Under the pieces are notes generated by a model. The model was not told where the DNA came from. It worked only from the letters and a program-made list of their open reading frames with translations, and searched no databases. Shown here one piece after another: positions 7,691-15,560 of a stretch of DNA of 34,631 nucleotides (position 1 is its first letter; the number at the start of each line of letters is the position of its first letter). The DNA is from a virus. The translations under genes were made by a program, and so were the position numbers. Location: positions 1-34,631 of IMG/VR virus record IMGVR_UViG_3300020451_000231; one strand, given 5' to 3'.

Positions 7691-9131
7691 CTATGATCTC
7701 ATAATCAAATTTTTCTTCATTATAAATTTTGACTCTTTCTAACAAATGATTCAATGTGTAATTGTTTCCTTTGTCAGTGGATATGTCATCAGCAATATCA
7801 TAAAGAGTTGCTTTTGATTTATTGTCTCCCTTCCTAAGTACTCGTCCAATGCTTTGTAAATTACGAATGCGAGATTTAGAAGGAGAAGCAAAGATAACAT
7901 TATGCAGATTACGAATGTTTATACCTGTACTGAATGTACCGTAGGAGGCAACAATAATAGAATTGTCTGATTTTTCAGTTAACTCTCGAATTTCTTCTCG
8001 GTCTTCTGTATCAACTCCACCGTGTACAACATACACAGGTCTTTCTGTATCACTATTTATCATATTGAATAGAGGAATACCATGTCTTTCAACGTAGTTA
8101 AATAGAATTAGTGTATTACCTTTAAGATCTTTTGCTAAATTTTTAATAAATTTATTTCTAGGTTCATGCTCAACGAGATAGTCCATCTCATCTTGATACC
8201 CTTCAAATATTTTATCTTTATGTTTTATTAGTATAATTTTTACTTTTAATTTGGAGAGATAACCTTGTTTCATCAATTCATTGGTCTTAGTTACCTTAGA
8301 ACATTTACCAAAAACTCCCTCCAATACTAATTGATTAACGTTTGCACCATCTAAAGTACCAGTAAATCCTATACGATACTTACAATCATGAAGTTTACCC
8401 ATGAGTGATGTCAAAGATTTTGCTTTAAATAGATGTGCTTCATCACCTATTACACAATCAAATTTATCAAACCATTTCTTAGGTTCTTTATAGATTGATT
8501 GCCATGTGGAAATCACTACATCATGTTCCGTATATTTCTCTGCTCCTGCATAAAGTTTATGACAATGATGACCTACATTCCAACCATATTCTTTAAAGTC
8601 TTTATACATTTGTTCCACAAGAGATGTTGTGGGTACAACTATTAATATATTTCTGTCCGCATTAACATGGTATCTCACCAATGAATAGATCATCAAGGAT
8701 TTCCCGCTTGCAGTTGGCGACAATAGGAGTCGTCTGTTGTATTTCAGGCATTCGTATATTGCTTGGTATTGGTAATCCCTTACCCTATGATTCAAGTGTA
8801 GACTCTGTACAAATGAAGCAACTCCCTCAGGAGTAATTAAATCATTTGTTTCTTGGGGATGTCCATAGTAACTATCCTCGTCTAAAACGTAGTCATATCC
8901 TTTCTTCTCTGCCCAGTCAGTAAGATAATCTACAAGACCACAATATATCTCTCCATTAGCAGGTGAATATAATCTTATCTTTCCATCCCATCCTTTATAT
9001 CTTCTTGTCTTCTGCATGTACTTCGCAGACTCTACCTCGAAGGTAAAAAAATCTGCCAATTCATAATTTATATGAGGTTGTGCCTCAATCTTTAAATAGA
9101 CTTCATTCTTCTTACTTATAAGGAGGTCCAT
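7668..9131 (-). CDS. uvsW: UvsW RNA-DNA/DNA helicase
   Basis: 487 residues (T4 UvsW is 503). It is a superfamily 2 helicase: a small N-terminal domain, a Q-like region HRVRDYQYQAI near 115-125, Walker A SPTASGKS (138-145), GDEAH box (229-233), SAT-like motif III GFTGTLDG, and C-terminal motifs including the VI segment QSIGRVLRKG. In T4, UvsW unwinds R-loops and branched DNA, shutting off origin-dependent replication and acting in fork repair with UvsX/UvsY. The start overlaps the end of the upstream oxygenase by 20 bases. Confidence 0.96.
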   Translation of the reverse strand: MDLLISKKNEVYLKIEAQPHINYELADFFTFEVESAKYMQKTRRYKGWDGKIRLYSPANGEIYCGLVDYLTDWAEKKGYDYVLDEDSYYGHPQETNDLITPEGVASFVQSLHLNHRVRDYQYQAIYECLKYNRRLLLSPTASGKSLMIYSLVRYHVNADRNILIVVPTTSLVEQMYKDFKEYGWNVGHHCHKLYAGAEKYTEHDVVISTWQSIYKEPKKWFDKFDCVIGDEAHLFKAKSLTSLMGKLHDCKYRIGFTGTLDGANVNQLVLEGVFGKCSKVTKTNELMKQGYLSKLKVKIILIKHKDKIFEGYQDEMDYLVEHEPRNKFIKNLAKDLKGNTLILFNYVERHGIPLFNMINSDTERPVYVVHGGVDTEDREEIRELTEKSDNSIIVASYGTFSTGINIRNLHNVIFASPSKSRIRNLQSIGRVLRKGDNKSKATLYDIADDISTDKGNNYTLNHLLERVKIYNEEKFDYEIIDVKLKDD

Positions 9132-9705
9132 AAAACCATGCTACAATTGATTTCCTGACTCCAGACTTTACAGGTCTAACTCTGTGCCAAACATCTGATT
9201 GAAAGAAGATTGCTGAACCTCTCTTCAACTTAAATGTTTCGTATCTACAATCAGTCTCTGGTTTATATAGCTCCAAATCAAACTCCCCTCCTTTGTACTC
9301 GTCTGGTTCATTCATGAAAAGAGTCATACTTATCTTTCTTACTACACCTTCTCTGGATCCACTATCTGCTACCCAATATACAGGTTTGGGATGTTGATCT
9401 ACGTGCCAATCATACTTACCACCTTGGGAATATATACCATACTGTATTGGTTCAACACCTGTTATATTTAAGTTCCATAAGTTCTGTTCGTTCATTGTCT
9501 TTGCTATATCAATAAACATTTGACAGAATCTAGCGTCTCTAACCCATGCTTGTTGAGATATTCTATCTATTGAACTCCTTGCTAGGTTTGAATTATGTGT
9601 AAGACTATCTTTAAATACTAAATTCTCATTATCAAGTGTGCGTTGAATCCTAGTCATTGCACTGTCATTTAATTCAATGACTCTATAAGAACAACCGTAC
9701 TTCAT
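9112..9705 (-). CDS. 2OG-Fe(II) oxygenase (PKHD-type hydroxylase)
   Basis: 197 residues. Double-stranded beta-helix dioxygenase signs: iron ligands H101 and D103 in YDWHVD, distal H174 in VWHRV, and R184 in the VRKSIVAWF strand, which would bind 2-oxoglutarate. The closing SIVAWFYGPP and the GGEFDLEL strand are typical of PKHD/PiuC-type hydroxylases. T4-like cyanophages often carry several such enzymes, with unknown substrates. The ATG overlaps the uvsY stop (ATGA), and the gene runs 20 bases into uvsW, so it is embedded in the recombination operon. DNA or protein hydroxylation are both possible. It is unlike the second oxygenase at 11315-11905. Confidence 0.9.
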   Translation of the reverse strand: MKYGCSYRVIELNDSAMTRIQRTLDNENLVFKDSLTHNSNLARSSIDRISQQAWVRDARFCQMFIDIAKTMNEQNLWNLNITGVEPIQYGIYSQGGKYDWHVDQHPKPVYWVADSGSREGVVRKISMTLFMNEPDEYKGGEFDLELYKPETDCRYETFKLKRGSAIFFQSDVWHRVRPVKSGVRKSIVAWFYGPPYK

Positions 9706-10130
9706 ACACCGTTCTGGAATTTAGTCCAGTCTATAGCATTTTTAATTTGAAAATTTCTATTGTTTATCTGTCTCAATACACCGTCTAGGTAATTAAGACA
9801 TTGATCTACATACTCAATTTTATATTGTAATTTTCTTACGTCCTCATCTCCTTCAATAAACATGTTGACTTCCTCTTTAGTAGTCAACTTGTAATCGAAT
9901 GGCATTTCTTTATACACACTTGATGGTGCTTTTCCTTTATAGTATATCCATTTCTCTCTGATAAGTCTCTTCATGTCAATCTCACGTTCTTTCTTCATCA
10001 GTCCAAACGTGGTGTATAGTTCCATATATCGCATATGAAGTTGTGGAATTTTTGTGGATTCTTCGCAGTAAAGATCGTTATCAATTACTGAATCCTTTTT
10101 CCACATCTCCTGTATCTGTTCTAGATTCAT
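9702..10130 (-). CDS. uvsY: UvsY recombination mediator
   Basis: 142 residues from the ATG at 10130 (T4 UvsY is 137). An upstream TTG two codons earlier also reads in frame, but ATG is the likelier start. The pattern of T4 UvsY is kept: an N-terminal IQEMWKKDSVID, a basic central helix with REKWIYYKGKAP, and the C-terminal RNFQIKNAIDWTKFQNG, matching the T4 ending in both spacing and character. UvsY loads the UvsX recombinase onto gp32-coated single strands. It is mostly helical with no catalytic motif. It heads the unit that continues as oxygenase and uvsW. Confidence 0.92.
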   Translation of the reverse strand: MNLEQIQEMWKKDSVIDNDLYCEESTKIPQLHMRYMELYTTFGLMKKEREIDMKRLIREKWIYYKGKAPSSVYKEMPFDYKLTTKEEVNMFIEGDEDVRKLQYKIEYVDQCLNYLDGVLRQINNRNFQIKNAIDWTKFQNGV

Positions 10131-10617
10131 TATCAATCCAAGGGTCTGGTATTACACTCCTTGATCCTTCGTTTCCTTGAAGAAATCTTGGAGACTGCTC
10201 TGGCAGTTCACTGTTTTCTCTTTCTTGGGTCTGATCCCTTTCATCTTTTCGTAGTCGTTGTGCATCGCTCCTAGTAACCATGCCTGTGCTAGTTGCTTCG
10301 GACCTTCGTTCAACAATTGGATTTGAAATTTCGAGAGACCAGCCTTCATCTCCAAATACTCCTTTCTCCACGATGTTTGGTCTTTTGATTGGTTCATTCC
10401 TGTCCCACTCTTTTACTAATTGTTCAGCTTGTGCGTCAACTGATCGCATTGTGTTTTCTATTTTAGCATAGATCCACTTTTTTTTCAACCACTCTATCAA
10501 ACCAAGTGCTAAATGCCTGACGAAAGGGTTCTTGAATTTCTTCTTTACCCATCGTTCTGCCTTGCTATACCAAGGGTCTACACCTTTACCAAAGGTTTTT
10601 TCAAAGGAGAATAGCAC
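10081..10617 (-). CDS. Hypothetical protein, long frame overlapping the 81-residue ORF and uvsY
   Basis: 178 residues from a GTG at 10617. The first 70 residues look like an ordinary protein: a basic amphipathic segment WVKKKFKNPFVRHLALG, a helix IEWLKKKW, then VDAQAEQLVKEWDRNEP. The second half is highly polar and fully overlaps another frame (10152-10397), and the last 50 bases overlap uvsY. Codons in this frame end mostly in A or T through the overlap, like neighbouring genes, which argues that it is genuinely read. The start overlaps the end of the upstream 52-residue ORF by 17 bases. Function unknown. If only the first half is real, a frameshift or a missed stop would be needed to explain it. 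Confidence 0.5.
   Translation of the reverse strand: MLFSFEKTFGKGVDPWYSKAERWVKKKFKNPFVRHLALGLIEWLKKKWIYAKIENTMRSVDAQAEQLVKEWDRNEPIKRPNIVEKGVFGDEGWSLEISNPIVERRSEATSTGMVTRSDAQRLRKDERDQTQERENSELPEQSPRFLQGNEGSRSVIPDPWIDNESRTDTGDVEKGFSN
10152..10397 (-). CDS. Hypothetical 81-residue protein nested in another frame
   Basis: Begins at an ATG preceded by GGGACAGG and ends 21 bases before the uvsY start. The sequence looks like a compact folded protein: WRKEYLEMKAGLSKFQIQLL, then NEGPKQLAQAWLLGAMHNDY and a basic KKEK tail. Amphipathic helices, balanced composition and correct operon spacing make it more convincing as a protein than the second half of the larger frame around it. Its third codon positions are richer in G/C than those of its neighbours, as expected if another frame is also under selection. 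No function recognised. Confidence 0.6.
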   Translation of the reverse strand: MNQSKDQTSWRKEYLEMKAGLSKFQIQLLNEGPKQLAQAWLLGAMHNDYEKMKGIRPKKEKTVNCQSSLQDFFKETKDQGV

Positions 10618-10759
10618 CTATTATAAACCCCTTAGCGAAAGCAAGACAATGTATTTGATAGTCTGACAACTTATATTTATCTTGAAATTTCTTTATTAGT
10701 TTTTTATCCCACTCGACAAACTTGTCGAACCATTTTTGTGTTTTGTCTGATAGTGCCAT
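10601..10759 (-). CDS. Small 52-residue protein with hydrophobic C-terminus
   Basis: ATG at 10759, two bases after the stop of the tail-tube-family gene, and TGA at 10601-10603. The sequence reads MALSDKTQKWFDKF, a Lys-rich helix, then a C-terminal AFAKGFIIGAILL that could be a short membrane anchor or amphipathic helix. Tight packing between two genes, with the next GTG inside its end, supports it. No function recognised. Confidence 0.55.
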   Translation of the reverse strand: MALSDKTQKWFDKFVEWDKKLIKKFQDKYKLSDYQIHCLAFAKGFIIGAILL

Positions 10760-10761
10760 GT

Positions 10762-11313
10762 TTACCTACGTGTTGATTCGTTTACGTTTCTTACCTCATA
10801 CAAGGTATATCTAAATGTTGCTGATGCTGTAAAGTATGTAGTATCACTTCCTGTCACATCAAATGGTAATGATGATAAGTTTACAGGAAAGATTGATTTA
10901 AAAACTACATCAAAGTTTGCAAGGTTATTGTTATTTAATACTTGCAATGTAGCATCAGAAAATCGTGGATCTTGGTTAGTTCCTCTGGTAATGTTTTCTT
11001 GATTCCAATTATATCTATCTTCATATTCACCTGGTGTAGACAATGCTCTCATCCAGTTATGTATCTCCATATAATTCTTTAAGTCCTCATCTACTATAAA
11101 CTCTATAGTTAAATCTTCGTATGATGCTGTGCTTTCTACTGGTATTGTTACAAAACCACGTGTAGGTATTTCAATATTACCTGTCGTAAATGCAGGAATA
11201 TTTGCTTTCTGACATAAGAACGATGTCTTCTTTGCTCTATCTAATAGGAATAAGAATCCTATAGGAGATAGAAAGTTCTTATTAGTCAGTTGATCCTGAT
11301 ACCAATTTGCCAT
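10762..11313 (-). CDS. Tail-tube-family structural protein (gp19/gp54-like; position of cyanophage gp3)
   Basis: 183 residues. The fold signature of the T4 tail tube family is visible: an N-terminal LSPIGFLFLLDRAKK strand pair, PTRGF, a central IEFIVDEDLKNYMEIHNWM segment like the 'volts-per-turn' strand and helix of gp19 and gp54, and a C-terminal strand TASATFRYTLYEV ending the beta sheet. It is not the main tube protein, which is at 17227-17808. It may be the tube initiator or another hub/collar tube-like ring; in related phages the gene at this position is often labelled gp3 (tail completion). It starts two bases before the end of the upstream oxygenase's stop region and is the first structural gene after the terminators. 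Confidence 0.75.
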   Translation of the reverse strand: MANWYQDQLTNKNFLSPIGFLFLLDRAKKTSFLCQKANIPAFTTGNIEIPTRGFVTIPVESTASYEDLTIEFIVDEDLKNYMEIHNWMRALSTPGEYEDRYNWNQENITRGTNQDPRFSDATLQVLNNNNLANFDVVFKSIFPVNLSSLPFDVTGSDTTYFTASATFRYTLYEVRNVNESTRR

Positions 11314-11314
11314 T

Positions 11315-11905
11315 TTATCCGTTAATATTTTCTAACCATGATGTAGAAATGTATTTGTCACCATCTAAAGGAGGTAATCCTCTATGAGTATGTGTAAACC
11401 CTGCTGGCCAAATCAATACTTGTCCTTTCTTAGGTTTGTATCGTCTGTGAATATAGAGAAACTCTGTCTCTCCTCCTTCAAAATTATCATTGAGATACAT
11501 CATAGTTGCTAACAATCTACGATTAGTTCCCATAGAACCATTCTCAGAATGCCATGCATGGTAACCTTCACCTGGTCTAGTCTTTTGTACATTCAGATAT
11601 ACTTGTTGATATCTGTATTGTAGTAGACTTTCATACTCATCAATGTATAATTCTAAACAATCACCACAAATTTCATTATATTGTTTCATCCATTCATAAC
11701 CACAGGTGTGATCTAATATAAAATCTTCCGTAGCAAGACATTGGTCTTTACGTTGATTTGCTCTACGTTCTTTACCAAAGATACCTTTGCGATTAAACGT
11801 AGCACCACACTTCTTTTGATATTCCCAATAGTCAATTACTGGTTGAGTATTAAACTGAGTATCAAAGATACCAATAAAATCTTCATACCTTACATCATCT
11901 ATCAT
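11315..11905 (-). CDS. 2OG-Fe(II) oxygenase, prolyl-4-hydroxylase-like, with HxE iron motif
   Basis: 196 residues. The dioxygenase core reads VYLNVQKTRPGEGYHAWHSE, where H119 and E121 would be the first two iron ligands (Glu in place of the common Asp), then MMYLNDNFEGGETEF, the GQVLIWPAG strand, and the distal His in FTHTHRG (172 or 174), with K184 near the usual 2-oxoglutarate anchor. This is the prolyl-4-hydroxylase-like layout common in cyanophages. It lies between the gene 23 terminators and a tail gene, two bases from the latter. Substrate unknown; hydroxylation of a virion protein is a guess from position. Weak late-promoter variant upstream at 11928-11935. Confidence 0.85.
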   Translation of the reverse strand: MIDDVRYEDFIGIFDTQFNTQPVIDYWEYQKKCGATFNRKGIFGKERRANQRKDQCLATEDFILDHTCGYEWMKQYNEICGDCLELYIDEYESLLQYRYQQVYLNVQKTRPGEGYHAWHSENGSMGTNRRLLATMMYLNDNFEGGETEFLYIHRRYKPKKGQVLIWPAGFTHTHRGLPPLDGDKYISTSWLENING

Positions 11906-11927
11906 AATTAAGCATACTCTACGTTTA

Positions 11928-11935
11928 TATTTAGA
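11928..11935 (-). promoter_or_regulatory. Possible late-promoter variant TCTAAATA
   Basis: Minus strand TCTAAATATAAA, 23 bases upstream of the oxygenase start and just past the tandem terminators. It differs from the T4 late octamer TATAAATA at two positions; its location makes it the natural restart point for transcription. Confidence 0.35.
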
Positions 11936-11937
11936 CG

Positions 11938-11964
11938 CAAAAAAAGAGTGCCCTTACAGCACTC
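11938..11964 (-). terminator. Second intrinsic terminator after gene 23
   Basis: Minus strand stem GAGTGC/GCACTC (11946-11951 with 11959-11964) around a 7-base loop, followed by a run of seven T. It lies downstream of the stronger hairpin at 12003-12024. Confidence 0.8.
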
Positions 11965-11999
11965 CTTCCCCTTTTCACACGTGTAATATTATTTAGTAT

Positions 12000-12024
12000 A
12001 AAAAAGCACCCTTTTGGGTGCTTT
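12000..12024 (-). terminator. First intrinsic terminator after the major capsid gene
   Basis: Minus strand perfect 9-bp stem AAAGCACCC/GGGTGCTTT with an AAAA loop (12003-12024), then T residues. It begins 25 bases after the gene 23 stop codon and would end the capsid operon transcript. Confidence 0.88.
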
Positions 12025-12048
12025 AATATTAATTCTTTCTTAAGAGAA

Positions 12049-13437
12049 TTACATGAGGTTAGCAACCTGTACTCTTCTGTAGTACTTGTTAGCGTTAGCT
12101 GTAAGTGCACCAGAACCTTGTGTAAGACCACCTGAGAATGGGTTTGAAACCATACCATAACGTGTCTTAAACCCGATTTTTGGTTGGAAGGTGTTAGGGT
12201 TGATTGCTCTAACTTGCTGTAATGGAACGTAAGGACAGTAGAATAATCCTGCGTCATAAGGTGATGTACCTTTGTATCCTGCAACGTAGAAGTGCTTGTC
12301 AGCTACGTTTGAAGAATATGGGTCAACATAAACCTTGATACGTCCGTTAAGTGTACCAACAAGAGTTGATGAAGTATCATCTACACCTGTTAACTGTGCA
12401 TTACCCTGTAGACCAGGTGCATAGTCAAGTACTCCAGCCATTCCGAGAGCAGATGCAACGTCTGCAGAGCAGATCAAAATGTTGCCCTTCCCGCGTCTTG
12501 TCTCTTGACCGATTGCGTTAGCGTCTCTTTCAATCTGGAATAATAGTCCCTTGAATTTCTCAACTGACCATCTACCATTTGAGTCAACGTCTAAGTCAAA
12601 TATACCGTCTGTAGCAGTGTTAGCGATAGCACCTTTAACAGCGTTTACATAGATTGTACGAACGACTTCTCTGTTGATCTCAGCAAGTATCTCTGTTGAA
12701 AGGATATTTGCTAATTCAGATTCAGCGTCCAATCCGTGAATCGCCTTAAGGTCTTGAGCCATCTCTATGCTGTACTCTGCCTTTAATGCTCTAGATTTAG
12801 CAGTAACAGTTACCTTCTCAATGGAGAAACCCATTTCTCTGAAGGCTGTTGAAGCAGATGAATCATCTAATGCTTCAGCAGTTGCTGTTGCCATACCTGT
12901 AGCATCGCCAGTTACCTCGTAAGTTCCTGGTGAACTATCGTTAAGTAATCCTGGGTTTGCACCTTCTGCATCGTTAACTGCAGATGAGGAAGCTGTTGGA
13001 TCATAGTTTGATAATCCTGTACCTGCTCCACCTGAGAAACCTGCGTTAGGTTCGTTGAATAGTGCTTCTCTGAAGTCACTGTTTGCAGGTCTACGCTCAG
13101 AACCGTAGAATGATCTCATTGCAAAGATAAGACCTGTAGGACCTGTCATTGGTTGAACACCTGCAACGTCATATGCAATGAGTTGTGGCATTGAACGTCT
13201 GATTAGACTGATCAAAACTGGGTCGAAACCTGCAACAGGACCTGTAGCGGTATCGCCTGTGGTATAACCTGTAGTCTGAAGTGTCTCGTTAAGAACTTGA
13301 CCTTCTTCCTTGATTGCGTTTTCTTGGTTTTCTAAGAGTTGTGCAACTACGCCTTTTTTATATGAATCTTTGATTTCAGGAACTGATTCGTGATTCAATA
13401 CGGGTGCCCACTTCTCTTGGAGTTGTTGTAAAGACAT
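12049..13437 (-). CDS. 23: gp23 major capsid protein
   Basis: 462 residues, a HK97-fold capsid precursor shorter than T4 gp23 (521) as in other cyanophages. The N-terminal part (about 1-45) is a helical delta region, and IKE at 42-44 fits the gp21 cleavage consensus (I/L)xE. Diagnostic blocks are IRRSMPQLIAYDVAGVQPMTGPTG, the P-domain GKGNILICSADVASAL and the terminal FKTRYGMVSNPF. It forms the hexamers of the head. Ribosome site AAGGAAAAAG lies 8-9 bases before the ATG. No late octamer is seen in the 36-base gap to gene 22, so it is probably read through from there. Two terminators follow. Confidence 0.97.
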   Translation of the reverse strand: MSLQQLQEKWAPVLNHESVPEIKDSYKKGVVAQLLENQENAIKEEGQVLNETLQTTGYTTGDTATGPVAGFDPVLISLIRRSMPQLIAYDVAGVQPMTGPTGLIFAMRSFYGSERRPANSDFREALFNEPNAGFSGGAGTGLSNYDPTASSSAVNDAEGANPGLLNDSSPGTYEVTGDATGMATATAEALDDSSASTAFREMGFSIEKVTVTAKSRALKAEYSIEMAQDLKAIHGLDAESELANILSTEILAEINREVVRTIYVNAVKGAIANTATDGIFDLDVDSNGRWSVEKFKGLLFQIERDANAIGQETRRGKGNILICSADVASALGMAGVLDYAPGLQGNAQLTGVDDTSSTLVGTLNGRIKVYVDPYSSNVADKHFYVAGYKGTSPYDAGLFYCPYVPLQQVRAINPNTFQPKIGFKTRYGMVSNPFSGGLTQGSGALTANANKYYRRVQVANLM

Positions 13438-13473
13438 TTTTATCTTTTTCCTTAAGTTAGTGTTAATTTACAA

Positions 13474-14508
13474 TTATTTGGACCAACGTGCTAGTGCATC
13501 TACGTATTTACCCATAGTGCCAGACACGGTAGATTCTACCAATGGTGCTGATGCTTCTTCGGTGGGTTCAGTTGCTTTTTCAGCGACTTCAGCCTTCCTA
13601 GTGAAGTATGATTCCTTGATAGTTTCGATCTTCTTACGAAAATCTTCTTCATTTTCAAACTCAACACCCTCTGCTAAAGATGCTAGCTTCTCCTTTTGGG
13701 TTTCTGCTAGACCTGCAGCTGCGTCGTTCACAATCTCCATTTTACTATACTCACCAATTCGCTTTTGTAAAGCAATATTAGTGTCTATTTGTTCGTTGAG
13801 CTTTTTCTCCATCTCATCAAGTTCTCCTGTCATTCCATCTAACAGGTTGAACTTCTCTTCGGGAACAGTAAAGTTGTGCTCCACATAGAGATCTTTTAGA
13901 CCTTTAAAGAACGACTCTGCCATCTCATTCTTTATGCCATGTTCAACAGCGAGGGCATTCTCCTCTATCCACTGTTTAGTAGCATAAGAAACGTAGTCGT
14001 CTACTTTCTCGGCCAAATCTGTTTTGATTTTCTCTACCTCTTCGGTTAGAGATTCTTCAAATGCTTCTTGCAACGATTTAACTTCGTCGTTAACTCTTGA
14101 AGTGACTGCTGCCTCAAAGATTGTTGCTGCCTTTACTCTGAACTCTTCTGAGAGTTCTTCACCAGAGACAAGAGCGTCAACATCTTGACTAAAGTCGTAC
14201 TTGGTTTCAGAGGTCTCTTCTTCTGCGATTGTTTCGTCATTAGATTCAGTTTCCTCCATCTTTGCGGACGCATCACTTGGTTTTGTGGAAGGAACAGGTG
14301 CCTTACCTACTGGTGCTGCTGCAGATTTACCTGCGTTTTTAGTTCCCTTCGCACCTTCCATTGAATCAGTAGTGACAGATATCACTTTAGAAGCACCACC
14401 TTTGGAGGTGTCCATTGATTCGCCAGGTTTTGCGTTTTTAGTTACAGGATTGGAACCTTCGGCCACTTCTTCCATGTTATCTAATTCCTTTTCGAGGGTT
14501 TCAGCCAT
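13474..14508 (-). CDS. 22: gp22 prohead core scaffold
   Basis: 344 residues, longer than T4 gp22 (269). Acidic, Lys/Glu/Ala-rich and largely helical, without tryptophan-rich or catalytic features. The N-terminal 120 residues are low-complexity; residues about 120-300 are coiled-coil-like, including LQEAFEESLTEEVEKIK and MEKKLNEQIDTNIALQKRI. This is the expected scaffold that forms the prohead core and is cut up by gp21. Several (I/L)xE tripeptides are present. The position between protease 21 and capsid 23 is the T4 order. A perfect late promoter is 45 bases upstream. Confidence 0.92.
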   Translation of the reverse strand: MAETLEKELDNMEEVAEGSNPVTKNAKPGESMDTSKGGASKVISVTTDSMEGAKGTKNAGKSAAAPVGKAPVPSTKPSDASAKMEETESNDETIAEEETSETKYDFSQDVDALVSGEELSEEFRVKAATIFEAAVTSRVNDEVKSLQEAFEESLTEEVEKIKTDLAEKVDDYVSYATKQWIEENALAVEHGIKNEMAESFFKGLKDLYVEHNFTVPEEKFNLLDGMTGELDEMEKKLNEQIDTNIALQKRIGEYSKMEIVNDAAAGLAETQKEKLASLAEGVEFENEEDFRKKIETIKESYFTRKAEVAEKATEPTEEASAPLVESTVSGTMGKYVDALARWSK

Positions 14509-14552
14509 TTCTTTTAACTCCGTTAAATTTTTACGTTGCTGTTTTATATATT

Positions 14553-14560
14553 TATTTATA
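14553..14560 (-). promoter_or_regulatory. T4-type late promoter of genes 22-23
   Basis: Perfect octamer TATAAATA on the minus strand, one base after the gene 21 stop codon and 45 bases before the gene 22 ATG. It is the gp55-dependent late motif and probably feeds scaffold and capsid genes. Confidence 0.8.
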
Positions 14561-14561
14561 C

Positions 14562-15206
14562 TTATAAACTCTTCAGAAATTTACTGAACGCGGAAATCTT
14601 CCTTTCCTGTAAGTTTCTAAGTGTTGCTGCATCAATTTCTTTCTTAATTTCAGCAACAGCAGACTCTTTAAGTATACCATTATCCCAAACCCACTCTTTT
14701 CCTTCCATGATACCATCCACAAATGCGTCAGGTGCTGAAGGATCTGCAACTATATCAGCAGCAGTAGCGAGCATGAAATCGTCTTGGACTACATTACAAT
14801 TAGATTCTTTCTTCAAAGAACCCATACCTCTAGAAGAAACTCCTAATCTTACACCCTCATCGAGTAAAGACTTTGCAATTTTTCCGTTTGGTGTATCAAG
14901 TATCTTCGCACGACCAACAAAGTTGTTTCCATCTTCGCTAAGACGTTCGATTTTATGTGATACTCTATCAAGATTTATTGAAGGACCTTCTGGATGACCA
15001 AGTTCTCCGAGTGCTCTACCTTGACGGATGAAATTTTCATCGTACTTGGCAACTTCTCTCTGCAAAGTTTTGAATGGATACATGCGTCCATTTTTATTTG
15101 CAAGTTCTGACTGCAAGAATATACCTTCTATAAAGTAATTCTTTTTACCTTCCTTTTCTTCAGTTAAAAATTTAACTTCTGTAAGTTCTTCAGCTATCAG
15201 TCTCAT
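14562..15206 (-). CDS. 21: gp21 prohead core protease
   Basis: 214 residues, as T4 gp21 (212). It is a herpes-assemblin-type serine protease: FIEGIFLQSELANKNGR at 25-41, catalytic His H71 in GELGHP, and catalytic Ser in LGVSSRGMGS (124 or 125). It matures the prohead by cleaving scaffold and capsid precursors after (I/L)xE. The ATG lies 17 bases inside the end of the small prohead-core gene upstream. Its stop abuts the late promoter of gene 22. Confidence 0.95.
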   Translation of the reverse strand: MRLIAEELTEVKFLTEEKEGKKNYFIEGIFLQSELANKNGRMYPFKTLQREVAKYDENFIRQGRALGELGHPEGPSINLDRVSHKIERLSEDGNNFVGRAKILDTPNGKIAKSLLDEGVRLGVSSRGMGSLKKESNCNVVQDDFMLATAADIVADPSAPDAFVDGIMEGKEWVWDNGILKESAVAEIKKEIDAATLRNLQERKISAFSKFLKSL

Positions 15207-15528
15207 CTTTTGGTTCCTCGGTTGGTTCTTCTGCGGATGCAGTAGGTTGTTCTACTGGTTCGTTAGGATCTGGATCTTCTGGTTTGCGACCTTCATAATC
15301 CACACTTGTCACATCTCCTGTATCAGTTGCTTTATCAGCAAGTTCATCAGCTACGGCTTGTCCTGTTTCATCAGGATTAAAACCCCATTGTTGTGCGAAC
15401 TCAAGTTTCTTTGCTTGGATCGCATCATACGCAGATGCTGCTAATGCATCATTTGTTGCATCAACTGCTTTTGCTTTTTCATCACCAAAAATGTGATTTA
15501 CTATTTGATTTGCTACGTCAGTAGGCAT
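15190..15528 (-). CDS. Acidic prohead-core protein (gp67/gp68 position)
   Basis: 112 residues. The N-terminal half is helical (VANQIVNHIFGDEKAKAVDA, then AYDAIQAKKLEFAQQWGF); the C-terminal half is a disordered Asp/Glu/Pro/Thr tail. T4 has the small core proteins gp67 and gp68 between portal 20 and protease 21, and this gene holds the same place, but I see no clear sequence likeness, so the role as core component or internal peptide precursor is positional. It overlaps gp21 by 17 bases. Ribosome site GGAGGAA lies 8 bases upstream, preceded by a CATAAATA. Confidence 0.7.
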   Translation of the reverse strand: MPTDVANQIVNHIFGDEKAKAVDATNDALAASAYDAIQAKKLEFAQQWGFNPDETGQAVADELADKATDTGDVTSVDYEGRKPEDPDPNEPVEQPTASAEEPTEEPKDETDS

Positions 15529-15549
15529 AATAAGAGTTCCTCCATTATG

Positions 15550-15557
15550 TATTTATG
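15550..15557 (-). promoter_or_regulatory. Late-promoter variant CATAAATA
   Basis: Minus strand CATAAATA, 22 bases before the ATG of the prohead-core gene. One mismatch to the T4 octamer, at its first base. Spacing matches the other late promoters here. Confidence 0.5.
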
Positions 15558-15560
15558 TTT

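Noticed and set aside
11931-12284. 117-residue minus-strand frame overlapping the end of gene 23
   Set aside because: It runs through gene 23 in another frame and across both terminator hairpins; composition is not protein-like.
13460-14997. Plus-strand frames opposite scaffold gene 22 and protease 21
   Set aside because: They are Ser-rich mirror images of Glu/Lys/Ala codons in the real minus-strand genes.
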